Part shown: positions 49,134-57,655 of the stretch, piece by piece
Numbering within the stretch: the stretch's first letter is position 1
Layout of the letters: every line of letters starts with the position of its first letter
From: Actinoallomurus liliacearum
GTDB taxonomy: Bacteria > Actinomycetota > Actinomycetes > Streptosporangiales > Streptosporangiaceae
Assembly: GCF_039542035.1 (NCBI RefSeq)
Contig: NZ_BAABHJ010000038.1
Coordinates: forward strand, 62,001 to 126,000
Length of the DNA: 64,000 nucleotides
Direction: 5' to 3'
Notes under the pieces: model-generated
Told to the model about the DNA's origin: nothing
The model's database searches: none
The model's input: the letters and a program-made list of their open reading frames with translations, nothing else
Position numbers and translations under genes: made by a program

Positions 49134-50050
49134 TCGGCGGCCGAGCCCGGTGCGTCGTAGAGCCAGCAGGCCACTCCCCCCAGGGGCACCGGCTCCCGGA
49201 CGGAGCAGACGTCCATCGCGCTGGGGCAGCGTGGATGGAATCGGCAGCCCGAGGGCGGCGCCGCCGGATTCGGGACGTCACCGGGGAGTTCGGCGGGGAG
49301 CGTGCCGGAGCCGTCCGGCGTGGGGATCGCGGCGAGCAGCGCCCGGGTGTAGGGGTGTTTCGGGTCGTCCCAGACCTCCGCGGTCCGGCCGATCTCCACG
49401 ATCTTGCCGAGGTACATCACCGCGATCCGGTCCGCGATCAGCCGTACCACCGACAGGTCGTGACTGATGAACAGCAGCCCGGCGCCGGATTCGACGGCGA
49501 GGGACCGCATCAACCCCGCGACCTGCGCCTGCGCGGAGGCGTCCAGCGCGGAGATGGGCTCGTCCCCGATCAGCAGGGACGGTTCCGCGGCGAGGGCACG
49601 GGCGATGGCGATGCGCTGCCGCTGCCCGCCGGAGAACTCATGCGGGTACCGGCCGGCCATGTCCGCGTCGAGACCGACCCGTTCCAGGAGCTCTCCCGGT
49701 GTCGCCTCGCCGCGGACCCCGTCGGCGATCTGCCTCCCCACCCGGCGGCGCGGGTTGAGCGAGGCGTACGGGTCCTGGAACACCATCTGGATCCGGGTCA
49801 GCGCCGGATCGCGGCGGCGCAGGCCGAGCGGGCGTACCGGGCGGCCCTCGAACGCGACCGAACCGCCGGTGGGAGCGGTGATCCCGCAGACGGCGCGGGC
49901 GAGCGTCGACTTCCCGCAGCCGGACTCGCCGACCAGGCCGACGACCTCACCGGGCTCGACGGTGAGGCTCGCTCCCGCGACGGCCCGGACCGGCGGCCGG
50001 CCGGGGGTGTGGTGGTCGACGACCAGGTCCTCGACGGTCAGAAGCGTCAT
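49130..50050 (-). CDS. Peptide ABC transporter ATP-binding protein (DppF/OppF type)
   Basis: A 306-residue ATPase. Walker A GLVGESGCGKSTLA (about 37-50), Q-loop MVFQDPYASLNPR, signature EFSGGQRQRIAIARAL, Walker B LLIGDEPISALD and H-loop ISHDLS are intact. The C-terminal oligo_HPY segment with PSGCRFHPRCP is present. It pairs with the DppD-type ATPase upstream (ATGA overlap at 50047-50050). Powers import of an oligopeptide or related solute. Confidence 0.95.
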   Translation of the reverse strand: MTLLTVEDLVVDHHTPGRPPVRAVAGASLTVEPGEVVGLVGESGCGKSTLARAVCGITAPTGGSVAFEGRPVRPLGLRRRDPALTRIQMVFQDPYASLNPRRRVGRQIADGVRGEATPGELLERVGLDADMAGRYPHEFSGGQRQRIAIARALAAEPSLLIGDEPISALDASAQAQVAGLMRSLAVESGAGLLFISHDLSVVRLIADRIAVMYLGKIVEIGRTAEVWDDPKHPYTRALLAAIPTPDGSGTLPAELPGDVPNPAAPPSGCRFHPRCPSAMDVCSVREPVPLGGVACWLYDAPGSAAE

Positions 50051-50907
50051 GAGTCCTCCTTCCTTGCCCGACCAACCCGCCCCGACCGACCTCCCGGCGT
50101 CGGGGGGGCGACTCGGAGGGCTGCGCCTTCGATTCCCTCGCTCCGGTCGGGCAGCGCGTCCAGCAGGGCACGCGTGTACGGATCGGCCGGCTCGCGCATG
50201 ACCCGCGCCCGCGGCCCGGTCTCGACGAGGCGGCCGTCCCGCATCACGCTGATCACGTCGGCGACCGACGACATGACGCCGAGGTCGTGGGTGATGAGCA
50301 GCACCGCCAGGCCCAGGTCGTCGCAGAGGCCGCGCAGCAGCCGGAGGATGCCGGCCTGCACGGTGACGTCCAGCGCCGTCGTCGGCTCGTCGGCGATCAG
50401 CACCTGCGGATCGCAGGCGAGGGCGATGGCGATCGCGATCCGCTGCCGCATCCCGCCGGAGAACTGGTGCGGGTACCGGTCGAGCGCGTTCTCCGGATCG
50501 GGGATGCGCACCTTGCCGAGCAGTTCCGCGGCCCGTGCGCGCGCCTGCCGCCGGTCCAGCCTCAGGTGATGGCGCATGGGGTCGGTGAGCTGGCGTCCGA
50601 TGGAGAGCATGGGGTGCAGGCTGGTCGACGGGTCCTGGAAGACCATGCCGACCTCGCTGCCGCGCCGCTTGTTCATCGCCTTCGGCGAGAGCGTCAGCAG
50701 ATCGGTGTCGCCGAGTGAGATCGTCCCGCCCATACGCGCGCCGTGCGGCAGCAGGCCGAGGACGGCCAGGCCGGTCATGGTCTTGCCCGAGCCGCTCTCC
50801 CCCGCCAGCCCGTGCACCTTCCCCGCCTCCAGGGCGAGGTCGATGCCGCGGATGATCGGTCGGCCGCCCAGCTCGACGGTCAGTCCCTCGATGGCCAGGA
50901 TCGTCAC
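50047..50907 (-). CDS. Peptide ABC transporter ATP-binding protein (DppD/OppD type)
   Basis: A 286-residue ATPase. Walker A GLAGESGSGKTMT (about 32-44), Q-loop MVFQDPSTSLHPM, signature QFSGGMRQRIAIAIAL, Walker B VLIADEPTTALD and H-loop ITHDLG are all present. The usual Cys-containing oligo_HPY tail is shorter than in DppF. GTG 50907 overlaps the permease stop as GTGA. Confidence 0.95.
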   Translation of the reverse strand: MTILAIEGLTVELGGRPIIRGIDLALEAGKVHGLAGESGSGKTMTGLAVLGLLPHGARMGGTISLGDTDLLTLSPKAMNKRRGSEVGMVFQDPSTSLHPMLSIGRQLTDPMRHHLRLDRRQARARAAELLGKVRIPDPENALDRYPHQFSGGMRQRIAIAIALACDPQVLIADEPTTALDVTVQAGILRLLRGLCDDLGLAVLLITHDLGVMSSVADVISVMRDGRLVETGPRARVMREPADPYTRALLDALPDRSEGIEGAALRVAPPTPGGRSGRVGRARKEDS

Positions 50908-51749
50908 AGCGCCCGCTCCTTGATCGCCCTGGCGGTCCGCGGGTCGAGCGCGTCGCGCATGGTGTCGCCGAGGAAGTTGAACGCCATCACCACCGTGAGG
51001 ATGGCCAGCCCCGGGAAGACCCCGACCCACCACTTGTCGAACACCTGCGTGGCCGACGCCACCATCGCCCCCCATTCCGCGGTGGGCGGCTTGGCGCCGA
51101 GGCCGAGGAACGACAGGCCGGACAGCAGCAGCAGCTGGGTGCCGATGTCGAGGGTGGCGAGCACCAGGATCGGCCCGGTCACGTTGGGCAGCACGTCGGT
51201 GCGGAGGGAGCGCCAGACGGAGAACCCCAGCAGCCGCCCGCTGAGCACGAACTCGCGGGTCCGGATGCCGAGCACCAGCCCGCGGGTGACGCGCGCGTAC
51301 GCCGGCCAGGAGACGACGAGGACCGCCAGCACCGCGTTGCGCAGGCTCGCGCCCAGCGACGCGGCCACGGCCATCGCCAGGATCACGGTCGGGAAGGCGA
51401 AGACCAGATCCGCCACGCGCATGATCGTCTCGTCCACCCACCGGCCGAAGTAGCCGGCGCAGGCGCCGAGCAGGCCGCCGATGACGACCGACAGCGTCAC
51501 CAGCAGCAGGGTCAGCGGAATCGACAGCCGCGCGCCGTACAGCACCCGGCTGAACACGTCCCGGCCGAGGTCGTCGGTGCCGAACCAGTGCGCGCCGCCG
51601 GGCGGGCTCAGCCGGGGGAACTTCTGCGCGAGCGGATCGTACGGGGCGAGCACGGGTGCCGCGATCACGACGATCAACCAGGCGACGGTGACGACGAGGC
51701 CGGTCACGGCGAGGGGTCTGCGCCATGCCTCCGGAAGGCGGTGGATCAC
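50904..51749 (-). CDS. Peptide ABC transporter permease (DppC/OppC type)
   Basis: A 281-residue BPD_transp_1 permease with an N-terminal helix (about 14-34), an extracytoplasmic segment with HWFGTDDLGRDVFSRVLYGAR (about 52-72), and the EAA-type loop in the AKPPTAEWGAMV region. GTG 51749 overlaps the dppB-like stop as GTGA; a longer in-frame extension upstream has no similarity. Heterodimer partner of the next permease. Confidence 0.93.
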   Translation of the reverse strand: MIHRLPEAWRRPLAVTGLVVTVAWLIVVIAAPVLAPYDPLAQKFPRLSPPGGAHWFGTDDLGRDVFSRVLYGARLSIPLTLLLVTLSVVIGGLLGACAGYFGRWVDETIMRVADLVFAFPTVILAMAVAASLGASLRNAVLAVLVVSWPAYARVTRGLVLGIRTREFVLSGRLLGFSVWRSLRTDVLPNVTGPILVLATLDIGTQLLLLSGLSFLGLGAKPPTAEWGAMVASATQVFDKWWVGVFPGLAILTVVMAFNFLGDTMRDALDPRTARAIKERAL

Positions 51750-52771
51750 GTGCTCCTCACTCTCGGGTCGATCACGCCGTACAGCACGTCGACGATGAGG
51801 TTGACGACGACGTAGATCGCGCCGACCACCAGCCCGACGCCCATGACCGCGGGCAGGTCGAGATTGGTCGCGCTCTTGTACGCGTACTGTCCGATGCCGG
51901 GCCAGGCGAAGATCGACTCCACCAGCACCGTGCCGGACAGCAGGCTCCCGAAGGCGAGGCCGGCCACCGTGATGACCGGGACCAGTGCCGCTCGCAGCAC
52001 GTACCGCAGCAGCACCACGTGTCCGGGCAGGCCCTTGGCCCGAGCCGCCCGCACGTAGTCCTGGCCGAGCACCTCCAGCACCGCCGAACGGGTGAACCGG
52101 GTCAGCAGCCCGATGGTGTACGCGGCGAGCACCAGCGCCGGCAGCGCCAGGTGGCCGACGGCGCTGGCGAACACGTTCCACTGGCCGGCCATCGCCGCGT
52201 CCACCGTGTACAGGCCGGTGACGTGCGGCGGCGGCGACATGGTGGGCGCGAGGCGTCCGGAGCCGGGGGCCAGCCGCAATCGGTAGAACACGAAGTAGAA
52301 CGCGAGCAGGGCCAGCCAGAACGTCGGTACCGACACCCCGGCGAGGCTCGCCACCCGCAGGAACTGGTCGACGATCCGGTCCCGGCGCAGCGCCGCGATC
52401 ACTCCGAACGCGACGCCGACCACGAGCGACAGCACCAGCGCCGCGCCGGCCAGCTCGAACGTGGCGGGCACGAACTCCGCGAGGTCCGCGTCGACCGAGC
52501 GGTGGCTCTGCTGTGACTCACCGAGGTCGCCATGAGCGAGATCGCGCAGGTAGTTGACGTACTGGACCGGCAGCGGCTTGTCGAGGCCGTGCTGCTCGCG
52601 GAACTGCTTGACGATCGCCGGGTTGCCGAGGGCCTGTTGCCCCAGGTTGGCGGCGGCCGGGTCACCCGGCACCAGGTTGGTGAGGGTGAAGGTGACCAGG
52701 GTGACCCCGACGGCCAGCAGTACGGAGACCGCCAGCCGCCGGGCCAGAAAGCGGATCAGCTGGTTCTTCAC
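51746..52771 (-). CDS. Peptide ABC transporter permease (DppB/OppB type)
   Basis: A 341-residue permease starting FLARRLAVSVLLAVGVTLVTF, with LVPGDPAAANLGQ (about 33-45), YVNYLRDLAHGDLGES, the EAA loop YVRAARAKGLPGHVVLLRYVLR and the terminal helix ending VLYGVIDPRVR. These are hallmarks of the DppB family. GTG 52771 overlaps the substrate-binding protein stop as GTGA. Confidence 0.94.
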   Translation of the reverse strand: MKNQLIRFLARRLAVSVLLAVGVTLVTFTLTNLVPGDPAAANLGQQALGNPAIVKQFREQHGLDKPLPVQYVNYLRDLAHGDLGESQQSHRSVDADLAEFVPATFELAGAALVLSLVVGVAFGVIAALRRDRIVDQFLRVASLAGVSVPTFWLALLAFYFVFYRLRLAPGSGRLAPTMSPPPHVTGLYTVDAAMAGQWNVFASAVGHLALPALVLAAYTIGLLTRFTRSAVLEVLGQDYVRAARAKGLPGHVVLLRYVLRAALVPVITVAGLAFGSLLSGTVLVESIFAWPGIGQYAYKSATNLDLPAVMGVGLVVGAIYVVVNLIVDVLYGVIDPRVRST

Positions 52772-54357
52772 TTGCTGCCGAGCGCCGAGAGGTCGATGGT
52801 CCACACCGGGTTCAGCGCCAGGCCCGTCACCGAGGACGCGCTGACGACGTGCTGGCTGGGCTGGAACAGCGGAACGATCGGGCCGGCCTGGTTCAGCTGC
52901 GCCTGGATCTGCTGGTACTGCTGGGCCCGGTCGCCGTCGACGGCCCGCGCGGCCTTGTCACCGGCCTGCTCCAGCGCCCCGTCGTCGCCCTTCTTCCAGC
53001 CCGCCCGCAGGCCGATGAGCTTGCCGGGCAGGAAGGCGAGGTAGTCGCTGGCGTCCGGGTAGTCCGGGCTCCACCACCACAGGCCCATCTCCTCCTTGCC
53101 GTCGCGGTAGTTCTGCAGCGCGGTCGCGATCGGCGCGGGAGCCAGGTCGACGGTGATGCCGACCTCCTTCAGGTTCGCCTGGATGCGCTCGGCGAGCGGC
53201 TGGAAGGACAGACCGTTGAGCGTGAAGTCGCTCGGGAACTCCAGCTTGACCTTCGGGTTCGTGACCCCGCTCGCGGCGAGCGCCGCCTTGGCGCCGGCCA
53301 CGTCGCGCTTGGTCGCCTGGTCCGCGGGCAGCGCGCCGTTGATCATCGACGGCACGATCCCGGCCGCCTGGACCGAGCCCTCGCCGGCGAGCTGGAGCAG
53401 CCCCTGGTAGTCGATGCCCTTACGGACGGCCTCGACGAACTTCGGGTTGGACGTGACCTTGCTGACGGAGGCGCTGTGGTTGGCCAGCAGGAAGAACACG
53501 CTCGCCGACGCGCCCTTGGCGGTCTGCAGGCCGCCGGCGATCCCCTGTGCCTGATCGGCCGACAGGTCCACCGCGATCTGGCTGTCGCCCCGCTGCACGT
53601 TCAGCTTCTGCGTCGGCGCCTGAACGTTGCGGATCACCACCTTGCGGTACACCGGCTTGGTCGTGCCCCAGTACTTGTCGTTGGCCTTGAGCACGACCTG
53701 CGTGCTGGCGTTGAACGACTCCAGCTCGTACGGGCCGGAGCCCGCGGACTGGCCGTTGAGGAACGACTCCGCCTTGTCGTCGGCGCCCTCGGTGCCACCG
53801 TGCGCCTTGACGACCTTGGAGTTGACGATGCCGAGCGCCGGGTTGGGCAGGATGAACGGCAGCGCCGGGTTCGGCTGCGGCGACCGGAGCTCGATGGTCG
53901 TGTCGTCGACCTTCTTCACGGTCACGCCGTCCAGCAGGAACGACGGGTTGCCCTTGAGGTCGCGGACCCGGTTCAGCGAGAACACCACGTCGTCGGCGGT
54001 GACCGGGCTGCCGTCGGAGAACGTGGCCCCCTGCCGCAGCTTGAGCGTCAGCGTCTTGCCGTCCTTGGACACCTGGTACGACTCGGCCAGCGCGGGCACG
54101 GGCTTGCTGACGTCGGATCCGGTGAAGGTCAGCAGCGTGTCGTAGAGCGCTCGGTCGACCATCAGGCCGGTCTGCTCGTACATCCGGCCGGGGTCGGCGG
54201 TCTTCAGGTTGAAGGACGTGTCGACGACCAGCGTCTTGCCTCCGGACGCCGAGGACGACGAGGAGGATCCGCCGCCGGAGCATGCGGTCAGGCTGATCGC
54301 GGACGCCACGAGGACGGGCAGGATCGCCCGCCGGGGCGCGGAGCGCAGGCTCGGCAT
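52768..54357 (-). CDS. Peptide ABC transporter substrate-binding lipoprotein (SBP family 5)
   Basis: A 529-residue lipoprotein: signal peptide 1-25 with lipobox LTAC and lipid-anchored Cys26, a Ser/Gly linker, then an SBP_bac_5 domain (FSDGSPVTADDVVFSLNR, about 125-142; VYRKVVIRNVQAPTQKL). It captures an oligopeptide, or another family 5 ligand, outside the membrane. ATG 54357 follows GGAGG by 6 nt. First gene of the five-gene transporter operon plus M24 gene, all joined by 4-bp overlaps; divergent from an Lrp regulator. Confidence 0.95.
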   Translation of the reverse strand: MPSLRSAPRRAILPVLVASAISLTACSGGGSSSSSSASGGKTLVVDTSFNLKTADPGRMYEQTGLMVDRALYDTLLTFTGSDVSKPVPALAESYQVSKDGKTLTLKLRQGATFSDGSPVTADDVVFSLNRVRDLKGNPSFLLDGVTVKKVDDTTIELRSPQPNPALPFILPNPALGIVNSKVVKAHGGTEGADDKAESFLNGQSAGSGPYELESFNASTQVVLKANDKYWGTTKPVYRKVVIRNVQAPTQKLNVQRGDSQIAVDLSADQAQGIAGGLQTAKGASASVFFLLANHSASVSKVTSNPKFVEAVRKGIDYQGLLQLAGEGSVQAAGIVPSMINGALPADQATKRDVAGAKAALAASGVTNPKVKLEFPSDFTLNGLSFQPLAERIQANLKEVGITVDLAPAPIATALQNYRDGKEEMGLWWWSPDYPDASDYLAFLPGKLIGLRAGWKKGDDGALEQAGDKAARAVDGDRAQQYQQIQAQLNQAGPIVPLFQPSQHVVSASSVTGLALNPVWTIDLSALGSK

Positions 54358-54501
54358 GTACAGCCTCCGAGGGTTTCGGTCGGGGGGAAATGCGGTATTT
54401 GCCCACATCTAGACGATTAGGTACTGATAGTGCAGTGTTGTCGCCAGGGTGTCCACGGCCACCCCGAAAGTCGAGATGAACTGCTTCAGGAGCCTGCACC
54501 C

Positions 54502-55122
54502 ATGGACGAAACGTCGGACGGATCGCCGACTGAAGAGTGGCAGCCTGGACGAATCCCCGCCGACCTGGACGCCACCAACCTGCGGATACTGGACGTTCTG
54601 CGCGAGGACGGCAGGATTTCGATCTCCGCCCTCGCGCAGCGGGTGGGCATCTCCCGCGCCAACGCCTACACCCGGTTCGAGGCGCTGCGCGCGAACGGCG
54701 TGATCATCCGGTTCACCGCGCAGGTCGACCCGGTCCGCGCCGGGCTGGGCGTCTGCGCGCTGATCTTCGTCACCGTCCGTCAGCAGATGTGGCGGCAGTT
54801 CCGCAACCAGTTGGCCCTGATGCCCGAGGTGGAGTACTGCGCGATCACCACCGGCCAGCACGACGCGATGATCCAGATCAGGGTCCGCGACGTGGCCACG
54901 GTGCACCACCTGGTCACCCATCGGCTGGCGAGCATCCCCGCGGTCAAGGCGACCGAGACGGTCTTCATCCTCGACGAGGTGCTGCGCCGCCCCTTCATCC
55001 TGCCGTCGGACGAACGACCGCTGCCCGCCCCTCAGCCCGCCGCCGAGACCGGCCCTTCGCCGCTGGGCAGCATGCGGTTCGTCCGCGCGAACGCCGGACG
55101 CGCCGACCTCGGCGGGCTGTAG
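54502..55122 (+). CDS. Lrp/AsnC family transcriptional regulator
   Basis: A 206-residue Lrp-type protein. The helix-turn-helix covers about 24-75 (LDATNLRILDVLREDGRISI, then ISRANAYTRFEALRANGVI). The RAM ligand domain covers about 90-170 (ALIFVTVRQQMWRQF, YCAITTGQHDAMIQIRVRD). A C-terminal tail of about 35 residues is unusual. AGGAG lies 9 nt before ATG 54502. It is divergent from the peptide ABC operon and probably senses an amino acid or the imported solute. Its stop region is duplicated 24 bp downstream. Confidence 0.92.
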   Translation: MDETSDGSPTEEWQPGRIPADLDATNLRILDVLREDGRISISALAQRVGISRANAYTRFEALRANGVIIRFTAQVDPVRAGLGVCALIFVTVRQQMWRQFRNQLALMPEVEYCAITTGQHDAMIQIRVRDVATVHHLVTHRLASIPAVKATETVFILDEVLRRPFILPSDERPLPAPQPAAETGPSPLGSMRFVRANAGRADLGGL

Positions 55123-55163
55123 GACCGGCCTCAGACTGCACTGTAGGGCCGGTCTCAGGAGTC
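55117..55163. repeat. 24-bp tandem duplication spanning the lrp stop codon
   Basis: CTGTAGG(A/G)CCGG(C/T)CTCAG occurs at 55117 and 55141. The first copy carries the lrp TAG stop; the second carries, on the other strand, the stop of the convergent gene (55155-55157). Confidence 0.65.
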
Positions 55164-55541
55164 CGCTCGACGGGTCTCCTCCTGGAAGGGAAGTTCCTCG
55201 CACACGCTGACCTGCGGCGTGTCGTCTCCCTCGAACTGGAACTCCTCGACCAGCTTGAGCCGCCCGTCCGGCAGCGCCTCGATGCGGCTCGTGCTGCGCC
55301 CGGCCACCGGGCTCGGGCCGCCCTTGGTCAGGTGAACGTAGTTGAGCTCGATCTGGTCGTCCTGCCGCGTCCCGACGAACCGGCCGTGCGCGACCGTGTC
55401 GCCGTCGTAGCTGCCCCAGATCACGCCGTCCGCCTCCTGGTAGACGAACTGCGTGGGCGAATCAGGGTCCACCCGGCTCGCGGTGGAGCTCACCATGACG
55501 AACCGCCGGCCGTCCAAATTGTGATGCTTCGTCTCGTTCAC
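55155..55541 (-). CDS. Hypothetical protein, small lipocalin-like family
   Basis: A 128-residue soluble protein predicted to be mostly beta strand: FVMVSSTASRVDPDSPTQFV, DGVIWGSYDGDTVAHGRFVG, DQIELNYVHL, RLKLVEEFQF. This strand pattern resembles a family often labelled N-acetylglutamate synthase in databases, although no acetyltransferase motif is visible, so that label should not be taken as function. ATG 55541. Convergent with lrp. Confidence 0.6.
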   Translation of the reverse strand: MNETKHHNLDGRRFVMVSSTASRVDPDSPTQFVYQEADGVIWGSYDGDTVAHGRFVGTRQDDQIELNYVHLTKGGPSPVAGRSTSRIEALPDGRLKLVEEFQFEGDDTPQVSVCEELPFQEETRRADS

Positions 55542-55862
55542 GGGTGCATCGTGCCGGTTTTCGCGTCATGCGCAACCCGCGCTGAACATTTCGGCCGATC
55601 CCGCGTGCTCGCATGGACGAACAGGACGGCGCGGCGCGGACGCCCTTCCAAACGTCTCGGGCACCGGCCCGGCGGGTGCACCGCGCCGTGACCGCCGCCG
55701 GCCGCGCGCTCGGCGCCCGAACGGGACGACGGCGGGCGGTCCCCGGGAGTCCGGCGGCCGCCGCCCCCGGCATCGGGCGGCCCCCGAACAGAACGGCGCG
55801 CCACTCGCGGTGGCGGGCCCGGTGACGTCCCGGCCGGCGCTCCCGCCGGCCGGGACGCCGGG
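55542..55862. other. Intergenic, nothing recognised
   Basis: 321 bp between dhaL and the small beta protein. Frames are GC-rich shadows. No dhaM-like coding sequence, hairpin with U-run or relic was seen. Confidence 0.5.
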
Positions 55863-56474
55863 TCACCCGGTCGCCGCGTCGAAGAACCAGGCCACGGTGA
55901 GCGCCCCCGGGTCGACGACGCCGCGGGCGTGCTCGCCGACATAGCTGGCCCTGCCGCGCCGGGCCAGCAGGTCCTCGGTGGACGCGGCGCCCTCATGGGC
56001 GGCGGTCGCGGCCTCGCGCAGGGCGGTCGCGACGTCCGTGTCCCGCTCCGCCGCCTCGGCCAGCGCCCGTGCCGCGGGGACCATGGCGTCGACCATGGTC
56101 TTGTGCCCGACCTCGGCCTTGCCGAGCCGCTGCACGACCGCCGCCGCGTTGCCCGCCGCCTCGCTCAGCGCCTTCGGGGTGACCTCCGCGCCGAGGGCCT
56201 TGGCGAACTCCCGGAACCACATGCCGAACAGCGGGCCGCTGGTGCCGCCGGTGTTCAGGAAGGCGTTGGAGACGGCCGTGAAGACCGCGCCCGGCGTGTC
56301 GGCGCCGTCCGCCGCGAGGTTGGCGGCGGCCCGGCGCACGGCGGAGCCGAGATTCGTCCCGTAGTCCCCGTCTCCGGCCCGGCGGTCGAGCTCGGTCAGC
56401 TCGGCGCCGCGCCGCTCGATCTCGGCGATGAACCGCTCGGCCCAGGCCCGCGCGTCGATGGTGGTGGCGTCCAT
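55863..56474 (-). CDS. dhaL: Dihydroxyacetone kinase ADP-binding subunit DhaL
   Basis: A 203-residue DhaL domain. The Mg/ADP loop is ELTELDRRAGDGDYGTNLG (about 25-43) with the three Asp residues kept; the common DHG is DYG here. NTGGTSGPLFGMWFREFA, VGHKTMVDAMVPA and GRASYVGEHARGVVDPGA are also diagnostic. With DhaK it phosphorylates dihydroxyacetone. ATG 56474 has GGGAG 8 nt upstream; a GTG at 56495 overlapping the dhaK stop (GTGA) is an equally possible start. No dhaM follows. Confidence 0.9.
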   Translation of the reverse strand: MDATTIDARAWAERFIAEIERRGAELTELDRRAGDGDYGTNLGSAVRRAAANLAADGADTPGAVFTAVSNAFLNTGGTSGPLFGMWFREFAKALGAEVTPKALSEAAGNAAAVVQRLGKAEVGHKTMVDAMVPAARALAEAAERDTDVATALREAATAAHEGAASTEDLLARRGRASYVGEHARGVVDPGALTVAWFFDAATG

Positions 56475-56491
56475 GCCCGTACTCCCGTCTG

Positions 56492-57493
56492 TCACCAGGT
56501 CAGCGCCGGCGTGCGGACCGGCGCGTCCCACAACTCGACCAGCTCGTCATCGGCGCGCAGCAACGTGATCGAACAGCCGCGCATGTCCAGCGACGTCACG
56601 TACGAGCCGACGAGCGACCGGGCCACGTCGACGCCCAGGTCGTCCAGGATCGCGGTGAGCTCGCCGTGGACGGCGGCCAGCTCCAGGTCGTGCGTCGATC
56701 CGAGGCCGTTGACGATGGCGATCACCGAGTCGCCGTGACCGAGCTCCAGCGTCTTGACGATCGGCCGCGTGAGCTCGCCGACGAGGTCGCGGACCGGGCC
56801 GTACGGCCGGCGCGCCACGCCGTGCTCACCGTGGATGCCGACGCCGAACTCGATCTCGTCGTCGGCCAGGTCGAACGACGGCCGGTCCTGCCCCGGCTGG
56901 GTGCAGGAGGCCAGCGCGAGCGCCAGGGTGCGGGCCGAACGGGTCACCCGCTCGCCCAGTGCCAGCAGGTCGTCGAGGGACGCTCCGCGTTCGGCGGCGG
57001 CGCCGCAGATCTTCTCCACCGCGACGACCGCGGCCGTGCCCCGGCGTCCGGGGCCACCCTCGTCCTGCCCGTCCGTGGCCAGGTCGTCGTCCACGAGGAC
57101 GGTGCGGGTCTCGATGCCGTCATCGGCGGCCAGTTCGGCGGCGATCTGGAAGTTGAGGACGTCACCGGTGTAGTTCTTGACGATCAGGAGCACGCCCTGA
57201 CCGCGGTCGGCGGCCTCGATCGCCGCCTTGATCTGGTACGCGGTCGGGCTGGCGAAGACCGCGCCCGGTACCGCCGCGTCGAGCATGCCCTCGCCGACGA
57301 AGCCGACGTGCAGGGGCTCGTGACCGGAGCCGCCGCCCGAGACGAGGGCGACCTTGGCCCCCTCCTGCCGGGCGCGGACCACGAACGCCGGGTCCTCGTT
57401 GTGGCGGACCAGCGCGGGATGGGCCCGCGCGAACCCCCGCAGCGCCTCCGGCACGAGGTCGGCCGGATCGTTCACCAGCTGTCGTACGGGCAT
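56492..57493 (-). CDS. dhaK: Dihydroxyacetone kinase substrate-binding subunit DhaK
   Basis: A 333-residue DhaK protein. Signatures: ALVSGGGSGHEPLHVGFVG (about 49-67), LLIVKNYTGDVLNFQIA (about 103-119), and the covalent hemiaminal His in EFGVGIHGEHG. It binds dihydroxyacetone; the phosphoryl group arrives through DhaL and, in PTS-type systems, DhaM. AGGAG lies about 6 nt before ATG 57493. First gene of dhaK-dhaL, divergent from an IclR regulator. Confidence 0.95.
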   Translation of the reverse strand: MPVRQLVNDPADLVPEALRGFARAHPALVRHNEDPAFVVRARQEGAKVALVSGGGSGHEPLHVGFVGEGMLDAAVPGAVFASPTAYQIKAAIEAADRGQGVLLIVKNYTGDVLNFQIAAELAADDGIETRTVLVDDDLATDGQDEGGPGRRGTAAVVAVEKICGAAAERGASLDDLLALGERVTRSARTLALALASCTQPGQDRPSFDLADDEIEFGVGIHGEHGVARRPYGPVRDLVGELTRPIVKTLELGHGDSVIAIVNGLGSTHDLELAAVHGELTAILDDLGVDVARSLVGSYVTSLDMRGCSITLLRADDELVELWDAPVRTPALTW

Positions 57494-57558
57494 GGCTCCT
57501 CCTTCACACGTCGGGTCGGCAGGGAGACACCCGAAGCACTTCGACATGACCGCATAAG

Positions 57559-57575
57559 ATTCGATAATGCCGAAT
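57559..57575. promoter_or_regulatory. Palindromic IclR operator candidate
   Basis: ATTCG-7-CGAAT centred between dhaK (66 bp to its start) and iclR (80 bp to its start). Confidence 0.45.
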
Positions 57576-57655
57576 GGCCTGAATTTAGGACGTCGGCCCG
57601 CTGTTGTAAAGTGCGGTCGGCAGGCGGGCCGGGGGACGACCGGAAGAGGGCGCGG

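Noticed and set aside
55542..55862. Candidate dhaM or small gene
   Set aside because: Frames in the gap show only Arg/Pro/Ala-rich shadow sequence and no ribosome site.
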